Origin: Methanospirillum hungatei
Lineage (GTDB): Archaea; Halobacteriota; Methanomicrobia; Methanomicrobiales; Methanospirillaceae
Direction: 5' to 3'
Length of the DNA: 64,000 nt
Assembly: GCF_019263745.1 (NCBI RefSeq)
Contig: NZ_CP077107.1
Location: 1,240,001-1,304,000, forward strand
How positions within the stretch are numbered: the first letter of the stretch is position 1; the number at the start of each line of letters is the position of its first letter. A model generated the notes under the pieces. It worked only from the letters and a program-made list of their open reading frames with translations. It was not told where the DNA came from and searched no databases. The translations under genes were made by a program, and so were the position numbers. Shown piece by piece: positions 42,928-51,918 of this stretch.

Positions 42928-44532
42928 TTATACACCTTCAAAGACGGGGATCATAAAGAATATTCCGGTAATGATTGGGGCCACAATATAAAGAAGGCCG
43001 GATACGGAACAGATAAGACTTGTATAAAAATATACCAACGCATTATCTCCTCCTGATACAATCTTGCCTGCGAGAACATTCGATATCGTTAGCATTGATA
43101 TAATAATTATTACATAAAAACCGATAGCATCCTTGTCAAAATTTGAGAAGACAAACATGCTGCCACCCATTGCACCGGCGATCGATGCTCCCTGACCTGA
43201 AGTGAGGGCTGCTCCCGCTTCTCCAAGCGATGCCATTTTTTCAGCGATGGCATCTGCCATAACAACGAGAATATGGTAGAGAAATAAAAATATTGCCACC
43301 ATCATGGCATGCATCGGAACAAGAAGCGTCATAAATCCCATTGAAATGGTATGCCGATGATCACGCAGAAGAACCTGATCAAGCATTGATGAGCTTACAA
43401 TCTGTCCGACAGTATCAGCTTTCCCACCCAGCTTGAGCGCATCCCGATAGATATTCAAATATTTGTATATCAGGTAACTGCCCCCGTCATTGATAAACCG
43501 CTGCCATGTCCGGTCCTCATCAAGACCGAGATTCAGTTTGGAAAAAACCGCATTTATCAGAGGCTCAAGATACATAAGAGATTTTTTATCGATATCCTGA
43601 ATCGCAGGAGCGATGGTTGTACCTTTTCCACCCTGTACCGCACCGACTCCCCGAATAAATGTAGGAAATTCAGAGTCTCTGAGAGTGATGTTCCCATCAT
43701 CAATATAGGCAATAATTCCCAGTGGAAATAAGAGCATTCCAATTAACATGAGCACAAGGCCGAAATTCATACCCAATAGTAATAATAAAATAACAATAAT
43801 CGCAAGAATCGGAATGACTTTCTTCTCCATCCGATGGATCATATTCTGTTCAGGTGAACCCTGCTGGAGACGATGTGATTTTGGATCGGCAGGAACTGCC
43901 TTATACATCGTAACTATTCCTACGACAGAGATGAGAGCGATAATAAGATAAGAGGTCATCAGGGTCCCCTGAATGTCATCAGGTGCATATATTGCAATAG
44001 AGACCATGATGATGATCCCAACTAAAGCTCCAGAGAAGAGCATGGAGATGTACGCATCACCCCATTTTTTCAGCATTTCAATGCCCTGCTCATAGGTTGA
44101 CTTGTACACGTTCCTGATTGTCTCAAGCTCACGGGTTAGGTAATCGCTGTCAGGGACACCGGATTCAATAGCATTTGCATACCGGTTTATCATCGAAAAC
44201 AGCATCTGACTCTCGATTTTTTTGGCTACATTGGTAAGAGCTTCAACATAACTATACCCCCATCGTTTCACCAGCAAGTCAGCACGGCGGATATACTTTG
44301 TTGAGACATATTCAGCTCGTGCACCCGTATATGAAAAAATTTCCGGACGAGAGGCGTCGGCTGTGATAATTGCTGCCATGTAGGTAAGCATAAACAGAAG
44401 ATCTGACCCCATGTACTTATCTTCAATAAAAAATTTGTAGAGTCTTGCATGGACATCTGCATACAAATCCTCAAAGGGCAGCTTCCCTGAATTTGATGTC
44501 CTTAACCGGTCTAAAAATCCTTCAAGTGCCAT
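42928..44532 (-). CDS. arlJ: Archaellum motor membrane platform ArlJ (FlaJ)
   Basis: A 534-residue polytopic protein of the TadC/GspF-like family. Hydrophobic segments are grouped at about 175-215, 240-285, 400-430 and 460-530, with two cytoplasmic loops between them ('YVEALTNVAKKIESQMLFSM', 'FSKLNLGLDEDRTWQRFIND'). The basic loops contact the ATPase ArlI. It follows arlI with a 4-nt gap. Length is near the usual 550. With ArlI it forms the rotary and assembly engine of the archaellum. Confidence 0.93.
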   Translation of the reverse strand: MALEGFLDRLRTSNSGKLPFEDLYADVHARLYKFFIEDKYMGSDLLFMLTYMAAIITADASRPEIFSYTGARAEYVSTKYIRRADLLVKRWGYSYVEALTNVAKKIESQMLFSMINRYANAIESGVPDSDYLTRELETIRNVYKSTYEQGIEMLKKWGDAYISMLFSGALVGIIIMVSIAIYAPDDIQGTLMTSYLIIALISVVGIVTMYKAVPADPKSHRLQQGSPEQNMIHRMEKKVIPILAIIVILLLLLGMNFGLVLMLIGMLLFPLGIIAYIDDGNITLRDSEFPTFIRGVGAVQGGKGTTIAPAIQDIDKKSLMYLEPLINAVFSKLNLGLDEDRTWQRFINDGGSYLIYKYLNIYRDALKLGGKADTVGQIVSSSMLDQVLLRDHRHTISMGFMTLLVPMHAMMVAIFLFLYHILVVMADAIAEKMASLGEAGAALTSGQGASIAGAMGGSMFVFSNFDKDAIGFYVIIIISMLTISNVLAGKIVSGGDNALVYFYTSLICSVSGLLYIVAPIITGIFFMIPVFEGV

Positions 44533-44536
44533 AAAT

Positions 44537-46399
44537 CTAGATGTCGATCGCCAGAAGACCCTGCTTTTTCAGTTTCGTGATCATCAGGAAGAGTTCAATA
44601 AAATCAGTATAACCGGCTTTATGGAGTCTTTCAAGAATTTTCGCGCGCTTGTCAACTTCCATGTAGATCTGCGCTTTTTTGTGTTCCGGGATACCAAGCA
44701 TGGTTGCAATCTTATTCTCAAGAAGAAAACTAGAGCCTTTTCCGGTAAATTCATGTGTGTCAGTAACCGGGTCCCAGGTAAAAACTTCAACAAACGAGAA
44801 ACCTCCACTTTGTGGATCATATCCCACCAGTTCTGATACGTTTAACTGGCGTCTGACCATCGCTCCATCAGGACGACGTACTGCACTCTGGATTACCACG
44901 AGATTTAAGTTATCAATGAATGTCTTCGGGATAAGGATTGGATCTCCGGTAAGACGCTGAATGAGTTTTTCAACCGTTGCAGCATGGAATGTACTCATAA
45001 CCGGGTGACCGGTCTGCATCGCACCGAATGCAACTGCACCTTCAACTCCACGGATTTCTCCGACCATGATCATGTTCGGACGCTGTCTGAGTGCAGCACG
45101 GAGCAGATCGAACATGGTCACATCTCCACCTTCACCTTCTCCTTTCCCCTTCCCTTTTGATACTTCACGAGTCCAGTTTTTATGAGGGATAATGAGTTCA
45201 GGAGTATCTTCGATACTTACAATCTTCGACTCTGGTGATATGAATGTCGTAAGTGCATTCATCGAGGTGGTTTTTCCTGATGCTGTCTCACCAGACATGA
45301 AAAGGGACATACCGTTCTCTATGCAAATCCAGAGATAAGCTGCGAGTGCATAACTGCAGGTGCCAAACTCCACCAGCTTGGTGATAGAGATGACATCATC
45401 CATAGCTTTACGGATAGTGAAATTACTCCCCTGACGGCTGATCTCTGTTGAATAGACAATATTGATACGAGAACCATCCGGAAGAGTAGCATCGACAATC
45501 GGGTTTCTATACGTAATCGGCCTGCGGGACTTTTCTGCTAACTTTATACAAAAATCATCAAGTGCAGCTTCCTGATCAAATCCGACGACAGATTTGAGGC
45601 CTTTAAAAATTTTATGTTCGATAAAAATGGGACCTAATCCGTCACAAGTAATATCTTCAATAAAATTATCTGAAATAAACGGGAATAGCAGACCGACATC
45701 TATTTTATCCCTGATCATCTGGTATTCTATTGCATCAAATTCCTGGGGACTGACAATTATCCTGCCGTCGGCAAGATGAGGGACATCTGCAAAAAGGCGT
45801 TCAGCCCCAGGTTCTTCTTTCGCAGTCAGATCGGTTGTTAAAAAATTTTTAAATTTATCCCCAAACCCAGTCGGCCCTTCGATCTTCAAAAGGGATGGAT
45901 CGATGGCCTGCCCAGGTTTTTTAACATACATTACCTGCCTGAGCAAGCGTTTTAATACTGATGTACGCTCTTCCGGAGTGACTGGATCTTCATCTAATGC
46001 ATCAAGTAAGTCAACCAGACGGTATTCGATTGCCGGAAGCAACCGTCCGATATTATGCATGAATGAGGGTTCGATGGGGATGTAAAAATTCCGGACATCA
46101 TTTGGATCAAAAAATATATGAATGAATATTGGCGGTTTTGCTGGATAGATGAGATTTGGATCTTTGATTCCCTTCAGGTCTCGTTTTAGTTCAGAAAAGA
46201 ACAAGGGGATTCCAAACTCATCTACGGGAAATATATGCAGATATTCAAGGAGATGAGGATAATTTCTGGCATATTCTTTTGCATTCGCCGGAAGCATCCG
46301 GTAGAGAGCACAGGAGTCAGGATTTATGACACACTCTTCAGTATCATGACTTTCAGCTTCCTGAAAAGGTATTTTACCCTGAATCTGCAACCGGGACAT
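44537..46399 (-). CDS. arlI: Archaellum motor ATPase ArlI (FlaI)
   Basis: A 620-residue secretion/rotation ATPase of the type II/IV family. The C-terminal core has 'LFMSGETASGKTTSMNALTT' (Walker A), 'ESKIVSIEDTPELIIPHKNW' (Asp/Glu box), 'RQRPNMIMVGEIRGVEGAVA' (Walker B) and 'TGHPVMSTFHAATVEKLIQR' (His box). The N-terminal 250 residues are the archaeal-type domain. It lies 2 nt after arlH and 4 nt before arlJ. It hydrolyses ATP to assemble archaellins and turn the filament. Confidence 0.96.
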   Translation of the reverse strand: MSRLQIQGKIPFQEAESHDTEECVINPDSCALYRMLPANAKEYARNYPHLLEYLHIFPVDEFGIPLFFSELKRDLKGIKDPNLIYPAKPPIFIHIFFDPNDVRNFYIPIEPSFMHNIGRLLPAIEYRLVDLLDALDEDPVTPEERTSVLKRLLRQVMYVKKPGQAIDPSLLKIEGPTGFGDKFKNFLTTDLTAKEEPGAERLFADVPHLADGRIIVSPQEFDAIEYQMIRDKIDVGLLFPFISDNFIEDITCDGLGPIFIEHKIFKGLKSVVGFDQEAALDDFCIKLAEKSRRPITYRNPIVDATLPDGSRINIVYSTEISRQGSNFTIRKAMDDVISITKLVEFGTCSYALAAYLWICIENGMSLFMSGETASGKTTSMNALTTFISPESKIVSIEDTPELIIPHKNWTREVSKGKGKGEGEGGDVTMFDLLRAALRQRPNMIMVGEIRGVEGAVAFGAMQTGHPVMSTFHAATVEKLIQRLTGDPILIPKTFIDNLNLVVIQSAVRRPDGAMVRRQLNVSELVGYDPQSGGFSFVEVFTWDPVTDTHEFTGKGSSFLLENKIATMLGIPEHKKAQIYMEVDKRAKILERLHKAGYTDFIELFLMITKLKKQGLLAIDI

Positions 46400-46401
46400 T
46401 T

Positions 46402-47169
46402 TCAGACTTTTGCAACCGAGACCGGAATAATCTTCATACCATAACCGGGGTGGACTTCAAAACTCACCAGGTTACCAGTCGTTTTTCTGGCACCTCTGAC
46501 TTTGACCACTTCCAGAACCATGACATATTTATCTCCCATCAGTTTTCTCATCAGGAGCAGGTGTGCATCACAAATGGATCTGACCCGTGTCAGCACTTCA
46601 TCGGTAAACGCATAACTATGCATCGTAATAAGGATTGTTTTCCCCTGATCACAGATATTTTTCGCCTGGGTTAAAAATGAAAGGACGGCTTCATTCGTTG
46701 TATATTCTGTAAAGATGGTCAATGAATCAATAATTGCCACATCAGTATTACTAAATTTTACATGGGTGATAATACGTTCCAGAATATCATTCATCGCATC
46801 CGGAGTCCATTTGAATTCCACCAGGTGACAGTGAAACAGGCGGATATATCCCCAGGCAAAGAAATCAGAGATGTCAAGAGACATTGATTCCATCTGGGTC
46901 AGAAAACTTTTCGTGGTAAGCTCGGTTGAAAAGAGATCGACTCTGAGGTTGTTATGCATGCTTCCCCACATGAACTGCTGGGTGAGCACTGATTTACCAG
47001 TATCATTCTCCCCTTCGATGAGTGTTAACGAACCGAGTGGTAAACCATCTGCAATTTTTTTATCGATTTCAGCATTTCCCGTTGTGAGAATTTTTCGCTC
47101 TTCTTTCCCGAGGAGATCTGCAATGTCTCCCCGTGCTTCTTCGATAGATGTAAGATCTAGTTCCGCCAT
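46402..47169 (-). CDS. arlH: Archaellum regulatory ATPase-like protein ArlH (FlaH)
   Basis: A 255-residue RecA/KaiC-like protein. 'IEGENDTGKSVLTQQFMW' (Walker A at about 53-60) and 'DVAIIDSLTIFTEY' (Walker B-like, with Asp) are present. ArlH binds ATP and forms a ring that docks on ArlI and switches it between assembly and rotation (known in other archaea). A 164-nt gap separates it from arlF, so arlH-I-J may have an additional promoter. The arlI gene starts 2 nt after its stop. Confidence 0.94.
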   Translation of the reverse strand: MAELDLTSIEEARGDIADLLGKEERKILTTGNAEIDKKIADGLPLGSLTLIEGENDTGKSVLTQQFMWGSMHNNLRVDLFSTELTTKSFLTQMESMSLDISDFFAWGYIRLFHCHLVEFKWTPDAMNDILERIITHVKFSNTDVAIIDSLTIFTEYTTNEAVLSFLTQAKNICDQGKTILITMHSYAFTDEVLTRVRSICDAHLLLMRKLMGDKYVMVLEVVKVRGARKTTGNLVSFEVHPGYGMKIIPVSVAKV

Positions 47170-47209
47170 GTGATGAATGCCCCTATAATTATATTCCTTT
47201 CGTGTAGTA

Positions 47210-47230
47210 TTAGGTGTTATCTAAACCTAA
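47210..47230. promoter_or_regulatory. Inverted repeat TTAGGT/ACCTAA between arlF and arlH
   Basis: TTAGGT (47210-47215) and ACCTAA (47225-47230) form a 6-bp inverted repeat bordered by T8 on the plus strand (A8 on the minus). It lies about 40-60 nt before the arlH start in the only large gap of the operon. It could be an operator, an internal start region or a weak attenuator. Confidence 0.35.
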
Positions 47231-47333
47231 TTTTTTTTCTTTGATTTTGATTTTAAGTGAATTTGTTGTTTATTGAAATGATATTATTCGTGAGTTAGTT
47301 ATTTGCTTAGAGATATTATTCTATTTATATTAC

Positions 47334-47786
47334 TTATGAAGTCGCAGTAACGCCATTTGGTGTGACAAATTTTGCCCATGTAGGTTGTTGTGTCAGAGAA
47401 ATATTTACAATTAAAACTTCTGAAGGATCCCACATACCTTTATTAATGATGTCAGAAGCAGTAGTAACTTCAAAACGGACACAATTATTTTTCGTATACC
47501 TCTTTGTTTTATTTACAGAATCATATGTAAAAAGATCCATATTTAAAAAGTCTTTACTCGTAAATGATGTCGATCCATTATTAAATACATTTAATGAGAG
47601 AATGTTTGAATTCCACGAAGATTCCATCGATATATCTGTTTGTTTAATTAATTCCTGATTATATGAGACATCCATTTGAGTATAAACGGTGGTTTCTGCA
47701 ACCATGAGGATACCTGTTGCTATGACGTACCCTGCAATAATGATAAGTAATAGACTTACTGCCCCTGCGATTAGTGAAGATGCCAT
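47334..47786 (-). CDS. arlF: Archaellum stator protein ArlF (FlaF)
   Basis: A 150-residue protein with one N-terminal membrane helix ('LIAGAVSLLLIIIAGYVIAT') and a beta-sandwich outside domain ('SSWNSNILSLNVFNNGSTSF', 'VRFEVTTASDIINKGMWDPS'). The pattern N-x-G-S-T-S in the beta part is shared with archaellin-like ArlF/ArlG. ArlF is known to bind the S-layer and anchor the stator. It lies 3 nt after arlG. Confidence 0.87.
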   Translation of the reverse strand: MASSLIAGAVSLLLIIIAGYVIATGILMVAETTVYTQMDVSYNQELIKQTDISMESSWNSNILSLNVFNNGSTSFTSKDFLNMDLFTYDSVNKTKRYTKNNCVRFEVTTASDIINKGMWDPSEVLIVNISLTQQPTWAKFVTPNGVTATS

Positions 47787-47789
47787 TAA

Positions 47790-48284
47790 TTATGTGAGTG
47801 AGAAAGTTACAGATCTTCTTACACTATTTGGAAGAGTAAACGTAAAAGAAACAACATCACCATCCACAATAGAATCTGCTGATAGAGTAATTGTTACTTC
47901 TACGGTTTCCCCTATTGTCCAATATGCCTGCTCCAAATCATCAGAGAACGTTTTACTTCCTCCAACACTTGAATGAACATATCTATCGTAAGAATTGGTT
48001 CCAACTTCTTTATCGATTCCTAAAAAGACATCTGCCTTATATAAATCATTCTCAGAAATTCGATTAGAACCAACATTCTTCATCCATACTTTCACAACAG
48101 TCCCATCAGTATACGTATTCACTATCCGAAAATCCGTCTTAAGTTTCTGCTCAGCCGACGACGAAACAGTCCCGAAGGTATCACCAGCAGAAAATATTGC
48201 TGGAAGAATAGCGGTAATAAGGACTGCGGCCCCAAGGACCGCCCCTATTATCATGATCGATGATGAGATAGCTTCGCTTGCCAT
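47790..48284 (-). CDS. arlG: Archaellum stator protein ArlG (FlaG)
   Basis: A 164-residue protein with an N-terminal membrane helix ('IMIIGAVLGAAVLITAILPA') and an extracellular beta domain containing 'KTDFRIVNTYTDGTVVKVWM' and 'KNVGSNRI', characteristic of ArlG. In other archaea ArlG forms a filament capped by ArlF and joins the motor to the S-layer. It starts 8 nt after the arlD/E stop and ends 3 nt before arlF. The F/G assignment rests on these short motifs and on gene order. Confidence 0.85.
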   Translation of the reverse strand: MASEAISSSIMIIGAVLGAAVLITAILPAIFSAGDTFGTVSSSAEQKLKTDFRIVNTYTDGTVVKVWMKNVGSNRISENDLYKADVFLGIDKEVGTNSYDRYVHSSVGGSKTFSDDLEQAYWTIGETVEVTITLSADSIVDGDVVSFTFTLPNSVRRSVTFSLT

Positions 48285-48292
48285 ATTGGCAT

Positions 48293-49189
48293 TTACTCTC
48301 GGGAGGGAATATACTCAAACTCAGAGTCATCCTCAATCAGATTATCCGTCTCCTCAATCCGACCGGATGGCATTCCCATCTTACGTTTCTCGATCAGCAC
48401 ATCAAGCATATCCCGATCAAGGCCTGGATCTTCAGGCTGTAATATCCGGTTGAGTTCATAAAGAGCAAGTACGAATTCATCTGCTTTCATCTCATGGACT
48501 TCTCCGATAGACGGTGCCATAAGACGGGCAATATCTTTCACCTGTTTACAGTGTTCTTCGGAGATATGACCCATCTCCTTATACGATTCAAGCATGAGGT
48601 CAACCCGGTCATGCCCATATCGTTTCACATTATTTGTCGTCCATTCAAACAGGCTGTATACTTTCTGGATTTTCACCTTTTCACGTGGTTTTTTCTGTTT
48701 CACTGGTTCGGCTGACGTTGCAGGTTGCGTAAACAACTGATTTCTAAGTGCTTCAAGCATCCCTTTCTCTGCTGCAAGAGAGGACAACGCTGATGAGACA
48801 CTGGCTGCTCCCCCACCAATTCCTGCACTCATCCCCATATCCGGCTGACCAACCGGTTCCATAGCTTCTGGTTCCTCTGACACTGACATCGACCCCCCTT
48901 CTTCTGAAAAACCGCCTCCGGATGGTTCTTCATCATAATCATCAATATACCCCTCCATGGGAGTTGGAGTTGACGAGTGTTGCCCGACAAACTCCACCGG
49001 GTTCCCCTTTAACGCCTGAACAAGCGGATTTTCCGCATCATTCATACGTTCCCGTATATCGATAAGCAGGCGTTTAATCGAGGTCTTCAGCAACTCAACC
49101 TCATCTCTGAGCTTAAGCAGTTGAATCTCAGGATCTTCGGCAGATGCCGAAGAAATGATGCTGTCGACCTGCGCCTGGTTGACTGGCAT
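48293..49189 (-). CDS. Archaellum accessory protein ArlD/E (FlaD/E)
   Basis: A 298-residue cytoplasmic protein. Residues 20-55 form a coiled coil ('PEIQLLKLRDEVELLKTSIK'), 60-175 are Pro/Gly/Ser/Glu-rich, and 190-260 form the FlaD/E domain ('VYSLFEWTTNNVKRYGHDRV', 'LMLESYKEMGHISEEHCKQV'). In euryarchaea ArlCDE link CheF/CheY to the motor. It is the first gene of the arl unit; the archaellin genes that normally precede it are not in this window. A TATA-like sequence lies close upstream and no Shine-Dalgarno is visible, so the transcript may be nearly leaderless. Confidence 0.88.
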   Translation of the reverse strand: MPVNQAQVDSIISSASAEDPEIQLLKLRDEVELLKTSIKRLLIDIRERMNDAENPLVQALKGNPVEFVGQHSSTPTPMEGYIDDYDEEPSGGGFSEEGGSMSVSEEPEAMEPVGQPDMGMSAGIGGGAASVSSALSSLAAEKGMLEALRNQLFTQPATSAEPVKQKKPREKVKIQKVYSLFEWTTNNVKRYGHDRVDLMLESYKEMGHISEEHCKQVKDIARLMAPSIGEVHEMKADEFVLALYELNRILQPEDPGLDRDMLDVLIEKRKMGMPSGRIEETDNLIEDDSEFEYIPSRE

Positions 49190-49214
49190 AATAATGTAAA
49201 CATTGCCGCCGTAA

Positions 49215-49237
49215 GTATAAATACATTTTTTATACCC
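49215..49237 (-). promoter_or_regulatory. TATA-box region of the arl operon
   Basis: On the minus strand GGGTATAAAAAATGTATTTATACT (here spanning two TATA-like cores) lies 26-48 bp before the ATG at 49189. Transcription from either core would give a leader of at most about 17 nt. Confidence 0.5.
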
Positions 49238-49469
49238 GGATAGAACGCCTATTTCTAAAATTAAAGACTAATAATTAAATAACCCAAACCAGATCCTGTA
49301 CCCGGATTATTGGAGAGTTTTTCACAAAGTAATTCGTACTACACCATTCCGGTGCTCAGGATTACAGCATCCGTCGAATATGAAAAAGACAAAAATAAAT
49401 CCGCCTATATCATCGTTTTCAATCATTTAGCCACAACCCTTATTTCATACCATTCCAACCGTGTACGGA

Positions 49470-50201
49470 ATGAATCGATCATTACTTGTCGTCACTATTT
49501 TGGCACTATTCATACTGGTTCCAATATCTTCTGCTGAAACTGATGAGATGACGGCTGATGAACATTATTTAATGGGAAATGCACTCTCCTCATTTGGTCA
49601 ATATGAGAATGCAACGAAAGAATACAGACTTGCGCTGGATATGCGACCCGACTTTTCAGATGCGCTAAACAACCTGGGCATCGTCCTGAACAGACAAGGA
49701 AAATATGAAGAAGCACTTGAAGTAGCAGATAATGGTATCAGGGTAAGTCCCAATGATGCAGATGCCTGGTACAACCGGGGCATCACCCTTGGAAAACTCT
49801 CACGATATGAAGAGGAAGTAGACTCATATCGTCAGGCCCTTGCCATCAGACCAAATTTCTCCAGTGCATGGGAAAATATGGGAGCATCATATTTTGACCA
49901 GGGGAAATATACCGAAGCAATAAGTGCATACAAAAATGCAACCTCCAATGATCCGACAAATGCTATCGGCTGGTATTATCTCGGAACAATTTACGAGAAA
50001 GTTGGTCAGTATAATGAAGCAGTCACCTCTTTTGAAAAGGCAATTGAGATAGATCCAAATCTGACTGTTGTCCAGACTCGTTTGGAATCAGTTCGAAAAA
50101 ATGCCACTACAACCAATTTCTCTCAGGATGTAGTTCCCCAAAATAATACGAAGCCTAAAGAAAAAGAATTACTATCCGGTATTTTGAATATTCTAAAATA
50201 A
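49470..50201 (+). CDS. Exported TPR-repeat protein
   Basis: A 243-residue protein. The signal sequence 'SLLVVTILALFILVPISSAE' is followed by five TPRs (about 30-205), e.g. 'AWYNRGITLGKLSRYEEEVD' and 'GWYYLGTIYEKVGQYNEAVT', and by a short polar tail. An in-frame GTG at 49461 precedes the ATG at 49470 by three codons; the ATG is preferred. It probably acts outside the membrane as a protein-binding scaffold, perhaps at the cell envelope. It is divergent from the arl operon and convergent with the DUF1624 gene. Partner proteins are not known. Confidence 0.82.
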   Translation: MNRSLLVVTILALFILVPISSAETDEMTADEHYLMGNALSSFGQYENATKEYRLALDMRPDFSDALNNLGIVLNRQGKYEEALEVADNGIRVSPNDADAWYNRGITLGKLSRYEEEVDSYRQALAIRPNFSSAWENMGASYFDQGKYTEAISAYKNATSNDPTNAIGWYYLGTIYEKVGQYNEAVTSFEKAIEIDPNLTVVQTRLESVRKNATTTNFSQDVVPQNNTKPKEKELLSGILNILK

Positions 50202-50209
50202 TCCCGTTT

Positions 50210-50947
50210 TTATACAATACTTTTTCCGGATAATAATATCAGCAGGGTAATGAGTATTGGCTGATGGATAAGGTATATAAGAAGCGACTTTTTTCCAAGA
50301 TACGAAAGAGTGGTCATCCAGACCGAATCATGAAAATGATTCAGATATCCGGATGAGTTTTTTGAGTAAAAATAGTTCCCGAGTGATAATCCTATTAAAA
50401 AAACCGAAAGCCAGGGAATGAGTGGAGTATAGTCGACTGAGTAAAAACTGGTGGGATACATTCCAGACCATGCCATCCATAATGGACCTGAGGGAAGTAT
50501 TCCGCTGTATGAGATGAGAAGAAGAATTGCTGCACACACGATTCCATAATACCCAAGACGGTGGAGAAAAGGTGCCAGGATCAAGGAAACACCAATCAGA
50601 TGTAAAATTCCAAATACAACAAATCCGTGACCGTTTAAAATCCACCATGTTACAAGAGTGATTCCAAAGCCAATGAGTAACAAAAAAACGCCCCTTCTGA
50701 AAAAACTCAGGATCTGATCTGATAAATCAGGAGTTTTGGAGATCTTAATATTGGCAGATACACCCGCAATTCCAACAAAAAGAATTGCAGTACAAAGCCC
50801 AAATCCACGGAGAAATCCAGCGAAAGGATCAGGACCAGGAATACCTAAAAAAACCAAATCAACAAAAAAATGGAAAATAATCATCATGACAATAGCAATA
50901 CCACGGCATGCATCCAGTTCCGGATATCTGCCCTGATGAACTGCCAT
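50210..50947 (-). CDS. DUF1624 / heparan-alpha-glucosaminide acetyltransferase-like membrane protein
   Basis: A 245-residue polytopic protein. 'YPELDACRGIAIVMMIIFHF' and 'LFVGIAGVSANI' are the marks of DUF1624, a family related to membrane acyltransferases. About seven hydrophobic segments span the chain ('GVFLLLIGFGITLVTWWIL', 'YYGIVCAAILLLISYSGILP'). The start is set at ATG 50947, 8 nt after the upstream gene's stop; a GTG at 50977 would overlap that gene. Substrate unknown; modification of a surface glycan or lipid is plausible. Confidence 0.8.
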   Translation of the reverse strand: MAVHQGRYPELDACRGIAIVMMIIFHFFVDLVFLGIPGPDPFAGFLRGFGLCTAILFVGIAGVSANIKISKTPDLSDQILSFFRRGVFLLLIGFGITLVTWWILNGHGFVVFGILHLIGVSLILAPFLHRLGYYGIVCAAILLLISYSGILPSGPLWMAWSGMYPTSFYSVDYTPLIPWLSVFLIGLSLGNYFYSKNSSGYLNHFHDSVWMTTLSYLGKKSLLIYLIHQPILITLLILLSGKSIV

Positions 50948-50955
50948 AAATGAAC

Positions 50956-51918
50956 TTATACTTGGGATTTTCCACACACCGGACAGAATCTGGCATACAG
51001 TGAGATCTTAGAGCCACAATGGATGCAAAACCTGGGTTTCCCCCCACTTGTACTTGTGTGAGAGCCTATTTTTCTCCCAATCTTGATTGATGTGATATCC
51101 GGTTTTTCAACATGAATCAGTATTGAGTCGCTCCCCGGTGTTGGTACAATAATGGGTTGTTTTACCGGAGCTGGAGCTTTGGACGGTATTTTCGTTGCTA
51201 TTGGTGGCGATGGCTGAACAGGAATGGATGGCGGGATAACCGATTGCGGTGGAAGTGGAATCTCATCCTGGGGCTGTACTGGAGGTATGAAAGGTTGTTC
51301 TGGTTCTTTTATTTCAGAAACCGGTGGTTGTGGAACTGGTTCAGGCACCACATTTTGAACCTCCTGGGCAGGTACAGGAGGAGGAAGAGGCACCTCTGCA
51401 TCTATTATCGGAGCTGGTACCTGGACTACTGTTTCAGGAGAGGGGGCTGGAACAGGAGGTGGGACAGGTACTTGGGGTGCCTGAGGCTGCACTTGTTGTT
51501 CAGGTTCTGGTTCGGGTTCTGGTGAATACCCGTTAATTGCGGCAAACCACTCCCGACATTCAGTCTCCGGTTCAGTAATGAGACCGGTAAACACCAGTAT
51601 CATAAGCCGGGTTTGCCCACCTACTTCCATTGATACCGCAAGTGCAGGACGATTCTTCTCATCCCGTTCAATAACTGCACCCTGAATCATGGAAACAGGT
51701 ATCTCTTTTGCAATCGTCCCCGCACTCTGCTGGGCACTTTCAATCAAAACAAGTCGATCACTGGTCAGAATAGCAAGAAAATTGTAATTTTTGATCCGGA
51801 TACCATCACAATATCGGATCATGCTCTCTCCAATCTCTAGAATTCGAAATGGATTGAACTTTCCTCCACTCGATTCATCCCCATCTCCCCTGACACGGAG
51901 ATTGTCTATGATTGACAT
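50956..51918 (-). CDS. PH-like, proline-rich zinc-ribbon protein
   Basis: A 320-residue soluble protein in three parts: residues 15-130 are beta-rich and resemble a PH-like domain ('ILEIGESMIRYCDGIRIKNY', 'FLAILTSDRLVLIESA'); 131-255 are almost all Pro, Val, Glu and Gln, an extended linker; 290-320 are a zinc ribbon, 'FCIHCGSKISLYARFCPVCG', with four Cys. Its start is immediately after the stop of sucD, so it may be read with the kor-suc operon although the function seems separate. Similar proteins are common in Methanomicrobiales; a scaffold or regulatory role is possible. Confidence 0.75.
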   Translation of the reverse strand: MSIIDNLRVRGDGDESSGGKFNPFRILEIGESMIRYCDGIRIKNYNFLAILTSDRLVLIESAQQSAGTIAKEIPVSMIQGAVIERDEKNRPALAVSMEVGGQTRLMILVFTGLITEPETECREWFAAINGYSPEPEPEPEQQVQPQAPQVPVPPPVPAPSPETVVQVPAPIIDAEVPLPPPVPAQEVQNVVPEPVPQPPVSEIKEPEQPFIPPVQPQDEIPLPPQSVIPPSIPVQPSPPIATKIPSKAPAPVKQPIIVPTPGSDSILIHVEKPDITSIKIGRKIGSHTSTSGGKPRFCIHCGSKISLYARFCPVCGKSQV

